Shown here one piece after another: positions 54,818 to 63,400 of a DNA stretch of 64,000 nucleotides (its first letter is position 1; every line of letters starts with the position of its first letter). A model generated the notes under the pieces. That model did no database searches. It saw only the letters and a list, made by a program, of their open reading frames with translations, and was not told where the DNA came from. This DNA is from Ancylomarina sp. 16SWW S1-10-2 (GTDB lineage: Bacteria > Bacteroidota > Bacteroidia > Bacteroidales > Marinifilaceae). A program made the position numbers and the translations under genes. Location: contig NZ_SADB01000003.1 of NCBI RefSeq assembly GCF_009669305.1, positions 186,001 through 250,000 on the forward strand, written 5' to 3'.

Positions 54818-56278
54818 TTAATTTAAGATTTGAAATAAGTCATTCATACTTTCTTTTAGTTTCTTTGATTCTGCGTCCCAGTTTGTTATGGCTTCTTTTA
54901 AAGTTATTTGTTGTGTATCTCCATTTACATTACTTACATATTGAGCAATATTCAAACTTCCTTTATTAGTAAGTATTTCATCTGTTGAAACAACTTTGCA
55001 AAAGGTCTTAATGTCTTTAAAGTCTTTATAAGTATTGAAAATTTTATCAATATGTTTTTGCTCTAAAAAAGCAATATTCTTTTCCTGTTTTACTTCTTTT
55101 AATGCATTTACAATTAGGACTTTTCCTTTTCTGTTTGTAGGCTTATTGTTATTGGTAATCAGTAAACAAGCTTCCATGGGTGAGTTGTAAAATAAGTTTG
55201 GCCCTAAGCCAATTACACATTCTACCAAATCTTCCTCAATCATTTTTCGTCGCATAATAGCTTCGCTATCTCTAAACAAAATACCATGAGGCCAAAGAGA
55301 GATAGAACGTCCGTTGTTTTCATCCAAACTCTTTTGCATGTGTTGCTGAAAGGCATAATCGGCACAACCCTGTGGCGGTGTTCCCCATAGGTTACGACCG
55401 TAAGGGTCGTTGGTAAATCCTTTCTGGTCCCAGGCTTTTATGGAGTAGGGTGGGTTGGCCAAAATAACATTGAATTTTTTCAGTTCGTCGTTCTCCAAAA
55501 ATGCGGGTTGAGCAAGTGTATCGCCACGAACAATACTAAATTCCTCAATGCCGTGTAAAAACATATTCATACGAGCAATAGCAGAAGTAATCAGGTTAAT
55601 TTCCTGTCCGTATAATTTTAGGTTACGGTATTCTTTGCCCTCTTCTTTTAAGTGTAATGCACAATTCAATAGCAAGCCACCAGAACCACAAGTAGGATCG
55701 TACACGCTTTCGCCTGGTTGTGGGTTCATGATCATGGTCATGAGCTTTACCACGGTGCGATTGGTGTAAAACTCGGCTGCAGTGTGTCCGCTATCATCGG
55801 CAAATTCTTTAATCAGATATTCGTAGGCATTACCCAATTTGTCGTCGGGAACGGTACTCATATTTAGTTTATGCTGAGAATAATGTTCTACTAAATTGAT
55901 TAAGGTTTCATCGCTTAGACGTTCTTTATTGGTCCAGCTGGCATCGCCAAAAATACCATATAAAGTATCGGGGTTCGCTTTCTCAATTTCACGCATGGCA
56001 TTTTGCAAAGCCATACCTACATTGGTAGTTGTTTCGCGAACGGTGTTCCAATGTGCTTGTTCGGGAACCACAAAGTGGTGATTCTCGGCAAAGGCAGCAT
56101 ATTCCGCATCGCCATTACTTTCCTTTAAAGCCACTTCAAATTCTTCATCGTACACATCGCATATACGCTTAAAAAACATTAATGGGAAAATATATTGTTT
56201 GTAATCTCCTGCATCAATAGTACCGCGCAATGCAGTAGCCGCACCCCAGAGATATTTTTCTAATTCTTGTTGTGTCAT
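54818..56278 (-). CDS. hsdM: Type I restriction-modification methylase, M subunit (copy 2)
   Basis: A 486-residue N6-adenine methylase of the Type I family. The HsdM N-terminal helical domain (TQQELEKYLWGAATALRGTI ... FFKRICDVYDEEF) precedes EFYTNRTVVKLM, the SAM-binding motif DPTCGSGG (194-201) and the catalytic NPPY (275-278). All motifs are intact. Its start overlaps the stop of the glycosylase gene by 4 bases (ATGA). It is clearly paralogous to copy 1 at 56867-58378 but differs throughout, including NPPY versus NPPF. Adjacent to hsdS, it is the more likely of the two to form the core methylase. Confidence 0.94.
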   Translation of the reverse strand: MTQQELEKYLWGAATALRGTIDAGDYKQYIFPLMFFKRICDVYDEEFEVALKESNGDAEYAAFAENHHFVVPEQAHWNTVRETTTNVGMALQNAMREIEKANPDTLYGIFGDASWTNKERLSDETLINLVEHYSQHKLNMSTVPDDKLGNAYEYLIKEFADDSGHTAAEFYTNRTVVKLMTMIMNPQPGESVYDPTCGSGGLLLNCALHLKEEGKEYRNLKLYGQEINLITSAIARMNMFLHGIEEFSIVRGDTLAQPAFLENDELKKFNVILANPPYSIKAWDQKGFTNDPYGRNLWGTPPQGCADYAFQQHMQKSLDENNGRSISLWPHGILFRDSEAIMRRKMIEEDLVECVIGLGPNLFYNSPMEACLLITNNNKPTNRKGKVLIVNALKEVKQEKNIAFLEQKHIDKIFNTYKDFKDIKTFCKVVSTDEILTNKGSLNIAQYVSNVNGDTQQITLKEAITNWDAESKKLKESMNDLFQILN

Positions 56279-56862
56279 AATAATTTACTATAATCTTTGT
56301 GTTTATCTGGTATACTGCTGTTCACTGGAAACGGCATAGCGTAAATTTTCATTTCATGTTTATTAATTCTTATACTTCCAATTTGGCCAAATATTTTCTT
56401 TGTTTTTTCTCTATGCTTCCCCTCTTTTATTTTAATACTTCCTAATTCTCTCCATCTTCCTTTTATTTTTTCGGGATATGCTTTAAAAAAAGCATCGGTA
56501 ACTTTTTGTCCCATAAGAGCTATTTTTTTTGTTTTATGCTCAGCCAATTTAGCAACTAACTTTTCAACAGCACCAGCTGGGATGGTAACGTTGTTCGATT
56601 TTGAATCATAACAGTCATCTACAAGATCAGCAAATCCATATTTGTTCTTACCCGAGTAATTGTGTTTCTCAAAAATTTCATCAGCCAACCTTGTTTTGTT
56701 TACATTTTTTGTGATTGTAGTAAGTCTTGAATCGTCTAAAATATTCCAAAAACCACGATTATTTGAAAATATTGCCCCATTCTCTTTTGCTTTTTCAGTA
56801 GGATTAAGACCCACAAAGACAACATCTAAAGGATATCCTTTTAATCTATTTAATGAACTCAT
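56275..56862 (-). CDS. Mug/UDG-superfamily DNA glycosylase-like protein
   Basis: A 195-residue protein with the uracil-DNA glycosylase fold motifs of the Mug branch: VVFVGLNPTEKA (motif I, Asn20), FSNNRGFWNIL and, near the C terminus, MPFPVNSSIPDKHKDY (motif II equivalent). Mug-type enzymes remove mispaired uracil, hypoxanthine or modified bases. Here the gene lies between two hsdM genes, 4 bases after the first and overlapping the second by 4 bases, so it is a built-in member of the operon. A role against modified viral DNA is plausible inference; ordinary repair is the alternative. Confidence 0.75.
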   Translation of the reverse strand: MSSLNRLKGYPLDVVFVGLNPTEKAKENGAIFSNNRGFWNILDDSRLTTITKNVNKTRLADEIFEKHNYSGKNKYGFADLVDDCYDSKSNNVTIPAGAVEKLVAKLAEHKTKKIALMGQKVTDAFFKAYPEKIKGRWRELGSIKIKEGKHREKTKKIFGQIGSIRINKHEMKIYAMPFPVNSSIPDKHKDYSKLL

Positions 56863-56866
56863 ATTG

Positions 56867-58378
56867 TTACTGAATAAGTTTGGTTAGAGTTTTTTTAAAT
56901 CTCTCTTCTGCCTTCAAACTTTCATTCCAGGCTTGTTTTAAATCAGTCATCGCTTCTTCAACAGAAGGTAGATTATCTTCTATAATTTTCTCCACATAGA
57001 GAGGAATATTCAAGTTGAAATCATTCTCTTTGATTTCTTCAATACTAGCTACCTTGACATGATTTTCTACATCTTGATAAGAATTGTACCAATCGAATAT
57101 TTGATTGACATGTTGTGGTTCCAAAAAGTTTTGCGCTCGGCCTACACGAATTTGGTCTGAAGCATCAATAAATAAGATTTTCCCTTTTTTCGAGACTTCC
57201 TTATTTTGTTTGAATACCATTACACAAGCAGCTAATTGTGTTCCGTAAAAGATATTTTGACCTAAGCCAATTACTGCTTCCAATAAATCTTGCTCCAAAA
57301 GCGCTTTACGAATCTTACCTTCGGCTGCTTTTCTAAACAAAGCTCCATGGGGTAGTACAATGGTCATACGACCTGTACTATTCATCGATTTTATCATGTG
57401 TTGTACCCAAGCCATATCACCATTTCCTTTAGGAGGAACACCTGCTATGTTTCTTCCATAAGGATCGTTGGCCCAATTTTCGGCTCCCCAATTTTTTAAT
57501 GAGAATGGAGGGTTTGCAATAACACAATCAAAACTTCTTAGTCCATCGCCAGAAAAGAATCCTGGATTTCGAAGTGTATCGTCTCTAATAATTTGAAAAT
57601 CTTCAATGCCATGCAAGAACATATTCATGCGGGCAATAGTGCTGGAAGTCAGGTTTCTTTCCTGTCCAAACAGCTTAAGAGTACGGTAATCATTGTTTAT
57701 CTTTTTCAAATGATCAACACATTCAAGCAACATACCACCAGTACCACATGCTGGGTCATAAATACTTTCTCCTTCGTTAGGATCTAGAATCAGTCCTAAT
57801 AAATGCACCACCGAACGAGGCGTATAAAATTCTCCAGCCTTTTTATTGGTTAAATCGGCAAAATGTTTGATTAAGTATTCGTAAGCATTTCCTAATAAAT
57901 CTGGATCAACCTTTGAATTAGCAAGTGTGTATTGAGAAAAATGTTCAATTAGATCGATAAGTAAACGATCTGATAACTTGTTCTTGTTACTCCATTGTGC
58001 ATCACCAAAAATGCCATATAATAATTTTTGATTGGCCTGCTCAATTCCTCTGAACGCTTTCTCAATTGCCAATCCAATGTTAGTGGTCTGTTCTCTAACG
58101 TCTTTCCAATGACAGCCTTCTGGTATCTCAAAGCGATGCAATTCGGAAAAGGAAGCGTACTCTAAGTCGCCATCCGATTCAGCTAAGGCCTGTTGATACT
58201 CTTCAGAGTAGACATCAGACAATCGTTTGAAAAATAAGAGAGGGAATATGTATATTTTAAAATCTGAAGCATCTACAGGTCCTTTAAGAATCCATGCCGC
58301 TTTAGATAAATATTGCTCAAGTTGTGATAGTGTTAATCGTTCTTTATTCATACTTGTTTCAACTATAGGTTCTTGCAT
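56867..58378 (-). CDS. hsdM: Type I restriction-modification methylase, M subunit (copy 1)
   Basis: A 503-residue Type I N6-adenine methylase, first gene of the operon. It has the helical N-terminal domain (LSQLEQYLSKAAWILKGPVD), GEFYTPRSVVHLL, the SAM motif DPACGTGG (208-215) and catalytic NPPF (289-292), then GVPPKGNGDMAWVQHM. All motifs are intact, so it should be active. It shares the architecture of copy 2 but is clearly diverged. No second hsdS is present, so it either joins a mixed M1-M2-S complex or lost its own specificity subunit. The start could also be the Met at 58351, giving the more usual N terminus (MNKERLTLSQ). Confidence 0.92.
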   Translation of the reverse strand: MQEPIVETSMNKERLTLSQLEQYLSKAAWILKGPVDASDFKIYIFPLLFFKRLSDVYSEEYQQALAESDGDLEYASFSELHRFEIPEGCHWKDVREQTTNIGLAIEKAFRGIEQANQKLLYGIFGDAQWSNKNKLSDRLLIDLIEHFSQYTLANSKVDPDLLGNAYEYLIKHFADLTNKKAGEFYTPRSVVHLLGLILDPNEGESIYDPACGTGGMLLECVDHLKKINNDYRTLKLFGQERNLTSSTIARMNMFLHGIEDFQIIRDDTLRNPGFFSGDGLRSFDCVIANPPFSLKNWGAENWANDPYGRNIAGVPPKGNGDMAWVQHMIKSMNSTGRMTIVLPHGALFRKAAEGKIRKALLEQDLLEAVIGLGQNIFYGTQLAACVMVFKQNKEVSKKGKILFIDASDQIRVGRAQNFLEPQHVNQIFDWYNSYQDVENHVKVASIEEIKENDFNLNIPLYVEKIIEDNLPSVEEAMTDLKQAWNESLKAEERFKKTLTKLIQ

Positions 58379-58830
58379 CTTTGTGTTATGCAGGTTTAGC
58401 TATAAAGTCTACTGTTAATATAGTATAGACTTTTATTAGTCATTCTCTTTTTTTGATACAAAATTAAAAGTGACTTTCAAAAGTAATCGCTTTTCAGATA
58501 AGATACCCTTTTAAAACCCGTTTTTTTGTGAAATCATAACTGATGCACTGCTTTCATTAGAGTTTTGATATACTGCATTTTGATTTGCTGATAAGACTTT
58601 GTTTACTTATTATGAACTTAAAAGTTGGCTTTTTATATTGATTATAAATAGGTCGAAAAGAATTGTAAGGCGATGTTTTGTTAAACTTATATGTACTTTT
58701 ATTCATCAATAAATTTTCTGCGAGTACTTTAATTTCTAATGAAAATTGAGTATTCTTGGATTCAAAAATAGTTACTGTGAAATTTAAAACAAAACGAATG
58801 ATTGGGAGTCTTAATAAACACCAAGAAATA
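58379..58830. other. promoter region of the restriction operon
   Basis: No reliable gene is visible. On the minus strand TAATTTTG (complement of 58459-58466) matches the -7 consensus TAnnTTTG, about 80 bases before hsdM copy 1, and is the best promoter candidate for the whole nine-gene operon; no -33 box at normal spacing was found. Confidence 0.5.
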
Positions 58831-58874
58831 AAAAAGCAGTAAAAAGAAGAATCAATCAACTTTTTACTGCTTTT
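58831..58874 (-). terminator. terminator of the small gene at 58903-59250
   Basis: A stem of about 15 bp (58831-58846 with 58860-58874) with a 13-base loop and T runs on the minus strand, about 30 bases past the stop codon. It isolates this gene from the restriction operon. Confidence 0.75.
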
Positions 58875-58902
58875 ATAATGTAATCTACTTTTTCAGTGGC
58901 TT

Positions 58903-59250
58903 CTATGGAGTATCATGTTTTTTTACGATCATTCCAGAAATAAGTATGTCTTTGTAAAGTGATTCACATAAAGGTAGAGGATACATATCTTGATATATTG
59001 ACTCAATTTTAACTTTAAATAGGGTTTGGAGAGGGTATGCTCTATATGTATTCATCCAAATCCATGCATTATATGTTTGATCTTCTAAAGGTGTATTGTT
59101 GCCTTCTGGTATGATTAAATCTGCTTTTGTCCAATGTTTATTCTTTCCCCATTTAATGGATACATAACAATTCTTTCCCCTTAGCATGTGAAATTCTTCA
59201 ATACTTAATTTTAGATCAACGTCATAATGAGGAACTGGTCTTGATGTCAT
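58903..59250 (-). CDS. small hypothetical protein
   Basis: A 115-residue protein of unknown family. It opens with a beta-rich stretch (YDVDLKLSIEEFHMLRGKNC, VSIKWGKNKHW) and contains several Trp/Tyr residues (AWIWMNTYRAYPL). No signal peptide or catalytic motif is seen. It has its own terminator and is divergent from the gene pair at 59609 onward, with a promoter region containing four TTGACA copies between them. Its position between two defence modules makes an accessory or regulatory role possible, but nothing in the sequence proves it. Confidence 0.55.
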   Translation of the reverse strand: MTSRPVPHYDVDLKLSIEEFHMLRGKNCYVSIKWGKNKHWTKADLIIPEGNNTPLEDQTYNAWIWMNTYRAYPLQTLFKVKIESIYQDMYPLPLCESLYKDILISGMIVKKHDTP

Positions 59251-59608
59251 TACTTGATTTTTAGTTATTTATTCAATTTTCGATAAAAGACATATTCATA
59301 CGTTGCAAAATTATTGACACTTGACATTAATATCAACCTTTTATTTAATTAATCTTAAAAATAAACTTCAATTTATTGAGTAATTGATAAGATCTCCCGA
59401 GAATTACATAAAATTGGTTAATATAATTCTAAACCTAGTGTCCCCATTTTTGTTGCAAGTTCACCTTTATGGTATTACTATAAACTTGACAGGTTTGACA
59501 TAATTGTGTTTGTCCTATTTTTAGTAGATTGCAAAATCTAACTATACTAGACAAAATATATATTTTAAATCACTATGTTTTTCTAGTTTGATCATTAAAT
59601 TAACGAAT
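59251..59608. promoter_or_regulatory. divergent intergenic region with four TTGACA copies
   Basis: TTGACA occurs at 59314-59319, 59321-59326, 59486-59491 and 59495-59500, as two closely spaced pairs on the plus strand. They may be binding sites of a regulator, or a -35-like element used by a different sigma factor. No gene is visible here. Confidence 0.4.
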
Positions 59609-60406
59609 ATGGATATTAAAGAATCAATCGAGATATTAGAAGCTTTGGCAGCTGGGTTTTCACCTGTGACAGGAGATCAAATTGAAGAAAATTCAGTTTT
59701 AAATGAGAGGGAGGTTATAAGAGCTCTTCAGTTGGCTATTGTTGAGATGAAGCATATTATTAAAGATAAGGAAATTAAAAATGATGTGATTATTTCTGAT
59801 AAGGAGGTTATAATTAGTGAAGAGGAGTTGAAAACAGTTATTAGTCTGTTTCAGAGTTTAGAATATAATCCTACATATAGTAGACTTACTCATTTTTTCC
59901 TTAGAACAAAGCAGTTTGATTTTCCAGAATTAAATACTAGTGAGTATTATGGAAAATATGTTAATGACTACTCGAAAAATGATCTTAATGCTTTCCTAAA
60001 AAGTTTTCTAACAAAAAATGGATATACTTTACATGGAAAATTAAAAACTGCTAAGGATGAAAGTCCTTGGAAAGGGATTGATTTTTTTAAAACAGAAACA
60101 TTTAATCATCTCACCGAAAATGGAATAAATCAGCTAAAGTCAAAAATTAATGAATTGGGTATTCTGAAAGTTGAAAATGTATCTGAATATATAACTAATG
60201 CCAGGAAGAATTACCCAAGAGCATATGAATCATGGGGAGATATAGAAAAAGAACTATTGAGTAAGGCTTTAGATTATACAAATGATCTTTCGCTATTGGC
60301 AGAATGTTTTCAGAGGGGAAATGGATCTATTGAATCTTTAGGGAAAAGGATTATCTACGAGAAACAGCAAAGCGAACTCTCTGGTAATGAAAAAGACATT
60401 GATTAA
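59609..60406 (+). CDS. hypothetical helicase-associated protein
   Basis: About 265 residues. The start (DIKESIEILEALAAGFSPVT then GDQIEENSVLNEREVIRAL) resembles a short N-terminal module, roughly PxTGExLPxDSxxxxPxVIRAL, seen in small proteins encoded beside SF1 helicases (from memory, not searched). The end (YESWGDIEKELLSKALDYTN then LLAECFQRGNGSIESLGKRI) looks like a Myb-like helix-turn-helix of the W-x-EE-L...R-x-x-G-x-I-x-S type. The middle has no recognisable domain. It ends 61 bases before the helicase-PLD gene and is probably its operon partner. I start it at ATG 59609; 59588 is an alternative. Confidence 0.6.
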   Translation: MDIKESIEILEALAAGFSPVTGDQIEENSVLNEREVIRALQLAIVEMKHIIKDKEIKNDVIISDKEVIISEEELKTVISLFQSLEYNPTYSRLTHFFLRTKQFDFPELNTSEYYGKYVNDYSKNDLNAFLKSFLTKNGYTLHGKLKTAKDESPWKGIDFFKTETFNHLTENGINQLKSKINELGILKVENVSEYITNARKNYPRAYESWGDIEKELLSKALDYTNDLSLLAECFQRGNGSIESLGKRIIYEKQQSELSGNEKDID

Positions 60407-60467
60407 GAGTTAGACTGAAGTCTATTCAGAATCAAATCCTATTACTTAGAAAAAATTGAGACTCTAA

Positions 60468-63400
60468 ATGAATGATATAAAAAACTGGATTAATTATTAC
60501 CACAATAGTTTAGCCGATGGAGCAAGAATGGATATCGCTGCGTCGGAATGTGATGCAGGTGATTTCTTTAATTCTTTTGAAGAGGTAGATTCTGAAGCGA
60601 TTAAGGTTCTATATAAAAAGCTTGAGTCCCAAAAGAGAAGGAAGAAAACATCTCCCAATGAAGAAGATCTTGATTTAGAGGTCATTCTCGCACCCTGTCA
60701 TTTAAAGGCAGCGTATTCTCATGGCGTGCAGAAAAAGAATATTCAAAAATCTTATCCATTTTGGATACCTGCCATAATTAACAATAAGGGAGAAATATTA
60801 CCACCTCAGGAGAAAGATAAAAAGCCTTGGTTTGTTAGGGGCGTATTAGAACCCGTAACCTACGACGATAAATATTTCCCGATAATTAGCTCTGTTGCAA
60901 AGCTTGATGGAGTGCTTGATGAATATAAATTCTGCTATGATTCGTGGGAGTTATATTGGAAATCGTGTGAAGATTTTTTTGAGAAAGTAAGTGATTGTAA
61001 ATTTAATACTTGTAAGAAGGATGGTTTTGTGAGCAGTTCATCTATTTGCATCATTAAAGCTAAAGATTTTGTTGTGGCTCAGCAGGTACTGGGTTTGTAT
61101 GACGATTTAAAGGGTAATAGGAATATGCCTCCAATAATGAATCAGCTTCTCTCTTTTAATAAAGAAAAGTATAATGAAATTCCTGCCGCTACTGAATTGT
61201 TTTGCCATAAAGGACATTACGGACAATACAATAATGAGTTTCCTTTAAGCCATTCTCAGCGTAAATCGATTCTTCTACACGAACAAGGAAAACTTGGAAG
61301 TGTATTAGCGGTGAACGGCCCTCCAGGCACTGGAAAAACGACCCTTTTGCAATCGGTAATAGCTAATGAGTTGGTTAAATCAGTGCTCAAAAGTAAGAAG
61401 CCACCTCGCATAATTGCGTCATCAACAAATAATCAGGCCATAACGAATATACTTGATAGTTTTGGAGGTGATTTAAAAAGATGGATTCCTAATATGAATT
61501 CGATTGGAGCTTATATGATTGGTAGCGATCCTATAAAACAGTCTGATTCATTAAAAAAAGGTTATCAATTATTGACTAAGACCAATGGTTTATTTAGTGG
61601 TCATTATTTAGACAATTTTCACGAAGCCGATATAGATGAGTTTGAGGACTATTTTAATCAATTATTCGACAACTATTTTGAGAGTCATTTGTGTGAGAAT
61701 ATAAAGGACAAAACAAAGTTTTTAAAGAATCAGGTCATTTCTCAAACACGAATTGTAGATGATATTCTAGATTTATATGCTAGAATACAAGAGCTGGAGC
61801 AAAAATATTTCCCTTTATCAGACTTGTCTTTAAATAGTGATGAGTTGACTGAAAAGGTTGAAACAAAAAAAGAATTAGAGATTGAATTAATAAAACTCAA
61901 AGAATTTAATAAGACTTATGAGGATTTTTGTGACGCTAATAGTTTAACGAAAACACTGAGTTTGATTCCTTCATTTAGAAAGAAATTTGATCGAAAATTT
62001 GCTCTGTTCTTGCAAGTTTCGTCTTATACAAAATTTCAAACGCTTGAATCACAAGATGACTTAGAGGAGATTCTTTTGTTTGAAATACAGAACGGAAATC
62101 AAAAAATAGCCGTTTTAAATAAAGAGATAGAGGAGAAGGAAAAGCTTTTTTCTCAAATGGAAACGCTGTCTTCAGAATGGAAGAAGAAGTCCGAAATTCT
62201 TTATGAAAAATGGAATGTCTATTTATCGGATAAGAATCAAAAACTTGTAGATATTATTGTCGCTGAGTTCAATACATTAAGTCGAATTGAACAGATTAAC
62301 CGAATATTAGATGTTTCTTTTAGGTACGAGGCATTTATCAATGCACTGCATTACTGGGAGGCAAAATGGTTAATAAAACAACGAAAAGAAGAGTTGATTA
62401 TTAATAAAGGGAAAAAGTCAAAGGTAAATACGTTTGAGCGTATGAGTTACCTGACGCCATTGTTTATTTCCACGTTTCATTCCTTGCCAGGATTTTGTTC
62501 TTATATGAGTAAAACATCTGATGATTGGATTCAGAAACCCATTTATGAATTGTTCGATTTATTGATTGTTGATGAAGCAGGGCAGGTGTCTCCTGAAATT
62601 GCAGTACCATCCTTTAGTTTAGCGAAGCAAGCTTTGGTTGTTGGTGATATTCATCAGATTGAACCCGTTTGGACAATTGCTTATCCAAAAATTGATGAAG
62701 GAAACCTACAGAAATCGATGTTATTATCTGAATCAAGTTTTTACGATTGGCAAAATAAAGGTGTTTTATGTTCATCAGGTAGTTTGATGCGCTTAGCTCA
62801 ATTGGCTTCAAATTATCAGGTGAATGACTCTTTAAAAGGCGCTTTATTAACAGAGCATCGTCGTTGTGTAGATGAATTGGTTGCTTTTAGTAATGAATAT
62901 ATCTATGATGGCTTATTAGAGCCAAAAGTCGGATCATTTGATGGCATCACGCTTAATAAAATGAATGATAAGAGCGAGTTACTTGAACTTAAGCTGCCTC
63001 CGCTGTGTTATTTGAACATTAGGGGCAAGTCCGATAAAAAATATGGAAGCACCTATAATGTAAATGAAGCTGAAGGAATAGCCAAATGGATTGCCTTATG
63101 GGGTGAGGTTATTGTTGATCATTATAATAAAGGAAAAAAAACGAATAAAAGGAAAACATTAAAAGATATTATAGGTATTGTAACACCATTCTCAGCTCAG
63201 AAAGGAGAGATCTTAAAGCAGCTTAAACACTATCAAATTAAGGATACAATAACTGTTGGTACCGTGCATGCTTTACAAGGTGCAGAACGAGAAATGGTTC
63301 TATTCTCACCTGCTTATGGTATAAATCATAAGGGTGGCTTATTTTTCGACAATGGTTTTAATATGCTCAATGTGGCTTTAACCAGAGCGAAAAAGCACTT

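Noticed and set aside
58557-58859. 100-codon minus-strand open frame
   Set aside because: It runs into the terminator hairpin at 58831-58874 and its composition (many Lys, Ser, Phe, no motif) is unlike the genes around it.
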